From assembly GCA_009780955.1 (NCBI GenBank), contig WQZB01000016.1, positions 1 to 62,853 of the forward strand: DNA of 62,853 nucleotides. Direction: 5' to 3'. The notes beneath the pieces were generated by a model. The model ran no database searches. It saw nothing but the letters and a program-made list of their open reading frames with translations, and was not told the origin of the DNA. Positions 61,508 through 62,853 of this stretch are shown here, piece by piece. The translations under genes and the position numbers were made by a program. The stretch's first letter is position 1, and each line of letters starts with the position of its first letter. Origin of the DNA: Polyangiaceae bacterium. Its GTDB lineage: Bacteria; Myxococcota_A; Polyangia; Polyangiales; Polyangiaceae.

Positions 61508-62596
61508 ATGAGACGCCTAACCAGGTCTTTGTCGCGCGGGCTCCTTGATCGTCGCCCGGCCGTACAGTGGGCAATTCTCGCTTTTGCGTCGATCGTTTTG
61601 GCTGCACTCTTTCGTGCCGCGCAAATCCCCGCTGGCCTCTTGCTCGGCCCTATGTTTGCCGGCATTGCCGTTGCGGCGATGCACGGTTCGATCCGCGTGC
61701 CGCGCTGGTCTGCCGCGCTGGCGCAAGGAATGCTTGGCGGTCTCATCGCGAGCCGCTTCACGCCGTCCGTTCTCGACAAACTCACCCACCTCTGGAAGTT
61801 GGACCTTCTTGTGACCATCGGCGTGATCGGCGCAAGCAGTTTGCTTGGCTATGCGTTGGCGCGATTGCGTATCCTTCCCGGCTCGACAGCGGTATGGGGC
61901 TCGTCGCCAGGAGCGGCCACCGCGATGATTGTGATGGCCGAGGACTTCGGAGCCGATGTTCGGCTCGTGGCCTTCATGCAGTACCTGCGCGTGCTCTTCG
62001 TCGCGCTCATTGCCTCGGTAGTGGCTCACTTCGTAGTTCCAGGCGGCACGCACCACGCAGCGCCGATGTTCGGGCCTATCGATCTCCCGCGGTTTGGTGC
62101 AACGCTTGGAATCGTGGTCGGCGGCGCCGTGGTTGGCCGCGTTCTGCGCATTCCTGGCGGTTCGATGCTGGTTCCGTTTTTCGTTGGCGCCGCCGCGAAC
62201 GCCACGGGTTGGTTGAAACCCGAGCTTCCGCCATGGCTGCTTGCTCTGAGCTTTGCGCTCTTTGGGTGGATGGTTGGTTTGCGGTTCACGCGTAAGATCC
62301 TCGCCTACGCAGCGCGGATGGCTCCTCGCATCGTTCTGGCGATCCTCGTGCTGCTCTTTCTTTGCAGCCTCATCGGAGGCGCGCTCACGTGGTTCGCGGG
62401 GATCGATCCGCTGACGGCGTACCTCGCCACGAGCCCCGGCGGCGTCGATGCAGCGGCAATCATTGCGGCGTCGTCGAGTAAGGCCGACCCGCTCTTTGTC
62501 ATGACCTTTCAAATGACGCGCGCGATCACGATGTTCATCGTTGGACCGTCGATAGCGAGGCGAGTCGCGCACATAGCGGAGCCGCTTTCAGGCTGA
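61508..62596 (+). CDS. AbrB-family membrane protein (ammonia-monooxygenase-like DUF)
   Basis: 362 residues, about nine or ten membrane helices. Two half-repeats are visible, each with a PAGLLLGPMFAGIAVA / PGGSMLVPFFVGAAA-type motif; GSSPGAATAMIVMAEDFGADVRLVAFMQYLRVL and SPGGVDAAAIIAASSSKADPLFVMTFQMTRAI are the diagnostic segments of the AbrB/PF05145 family. Such proteins regulate or transport in some species, and were once annotated as ammonia monooxygenases. The exact function is not known. No partner genes. Confidence 0.88.
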   Translation: MRRLTRSLSRGLLDRRPAVQWAILAFASIVLAALFRAAQIPAGLLLGPMFAGIAVAAMHGSIRVPRWSAALAQGMLGGLIASRFTPSVLDKLTHLWKLDLLVTIGVIGASSLLGYALARLRILPGSTAVWGSSPGAATAMIVMAEDFGADVRLVAFMQYLRVLFVALIASVVAHFVVPGGTHHAAPMFGPIDLPRFGATLGIVVGGAVVGRVLRIPGGSMLVPFFVGAAANATGWLKPELPPWLLALSFALFGWMVGLRFTRKILAYAARMAPRIVLAILVLLFLCSLIGGALTWFAGIDPLTAYLATSPGGVDAAAIIAASSSKADPLFVMTFQMTRAITMFIVGPSIARRVAHIAEPLSG

Positions 62597-62610
62597 CGCG
62601 AACGCGATGA

Positions 62611-62690
62611 CCACAAGGAGTGCCCCTACGCATATGCGTTTTGTTGGCGCTTGCGTGTAGGGGCGCAGCATGCTGCGCCCCTACGGTTTT
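62611..62690 (+). terminator. Family A repeat pair acting as likely terminator
   Basis: First hairpin is shortened (CACAAGGAGTGCCCCTAC at 62611-62628), then linker ATATGCGTTTTGTTGG, then a perfect palindrome GTAGGGGCGCAGCA / TGCTGCGCCCCTAC at 62657-62684, followed by GGTTTTTTTG. The T-run gives the last hairpin the look of a Rho-independent terminator for the AbrB-family gene. Confidence 0.75.
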
Positions 62691-62853
62691 TTTGTAGCCG
62701 CGGCAGAATCGACTGGGCGTTTTCTGGGGTGCATGTCGATTTTTTCTCGGTGGACGCAACATCCGGGAAAAACGGTCGACTGGGCTTGTATGGCACCAAG
62801 AATAACAAATGATGGCGCGCCTCGCGCGAGCCAGTACGACAACGACAACGACC

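Noticed and set aside
61517-62572. 351-codon minus-strand ORF
   Set aside because: Antisense to the AbrB-family gene, highly basic and repetitive, no fold.
62691-62853. Possible gene start or ORF at the right edge (minus strand about 60 codons)
   Set aside because: No ribosome binding site and composition reflects the repeat; ACAACG repeats at the end have no recognisable function.

Overview
The window reads as a GC-rich chromosomal segment of a deltaproteobacterial-lineage predator-type bacterium, most likely Myxococcota class Polyangia. The grounds are circumstantial: many small lipoproteins with DAGADA-type low-complexity stretches, very large TPR proteins, a serine/threonine kinase carrying a zinc-finger anti-sigma domain beside a sigma factor, a class II (B12-dependent) ribonucleotide reductase, several non-standard sigma factors, and an unlinked SctV/FlhA-type export protein. 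No rRNA or tRNA gene and no CRISPR array was recognised.

Layout. 1-123 is the end of an IS5-type insertion sequence. 438-14003 holds secreted and lipid-anchored proteins (M23 peptidase, Cys-rich lipoprotein, SppA-like S49 peptidase, a 1630-residue TPR protein, two lipoproteins) with a HEAT protein and a methyltransferase-like protein. 14134-24024 carries housekeeping genes (TPR protein, DinG-type helicase, enolase, NrdJ). 24025-26290 is an accessory island: a 15-codon ORF with a strong ribosome binding site, two long hairpins, then a holin-like/unknown/endolysin series of low-GC-phylum character ending in a perfect terminator. 26329-29605 encodes a VIT-VWA protein fused to a cbb3-oxidase CcoP-like cytochrome, plus a sigma factor and a small partner. 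29616-33403 is a patchwork of small genes (hydrolase, BON protein, nucleotidyltransferase pair, BrnT toxin-antitoxin pair, fragments). 33413-35853 is a sigma factor, a membrane anti-sigma candidate and a coiled-coil membrane protein; the last two share the same Cys-rich C-terminal tail.

35920-46385 contains smc, a zinc-ribbon protein and the aroA-cmk-lipoprotein-rpsA operon. 46465-49330 is a HIT protein, AI-2E family permease and membrane TPR protein operon. 49395-54093 is an NfeD/flotillin membrane-microdomain group with a tandemly duplicated lipoprotein gene. 54165-57671 has an orphan MNT-type nucleotidyltransferase, a membrane protein, a divergent sigma factor/zinc-finger kinase pair and a Uma2 protein. 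57683-62596 holds an SctV/FlhA-like protein, D-Ala-D-Ala ligase, a small ORF and an AbrB-family membrane protein.

Three interspersed repeat families overlay this. Family A: hairpins with outer arms GTAGGGGC/GCCCCTAC and variable but self-complementary inner arms, often in pairs joined by a linker containing ATATGCGTTTTGTTGG. Family B: about 124 bp, from TAGnCCGCTTTCGATTTGAC to CGCGTCAACTTGAAAGCGG. Family C: ends AGAGGGTGTTTTACCAGCC, matching the IS5-type end at the window start. They lie mostly at gene 3' ends, several supply the TAG stop codon of the neighbouring gene, and one family A copy is translated inside the giant TPR gene.
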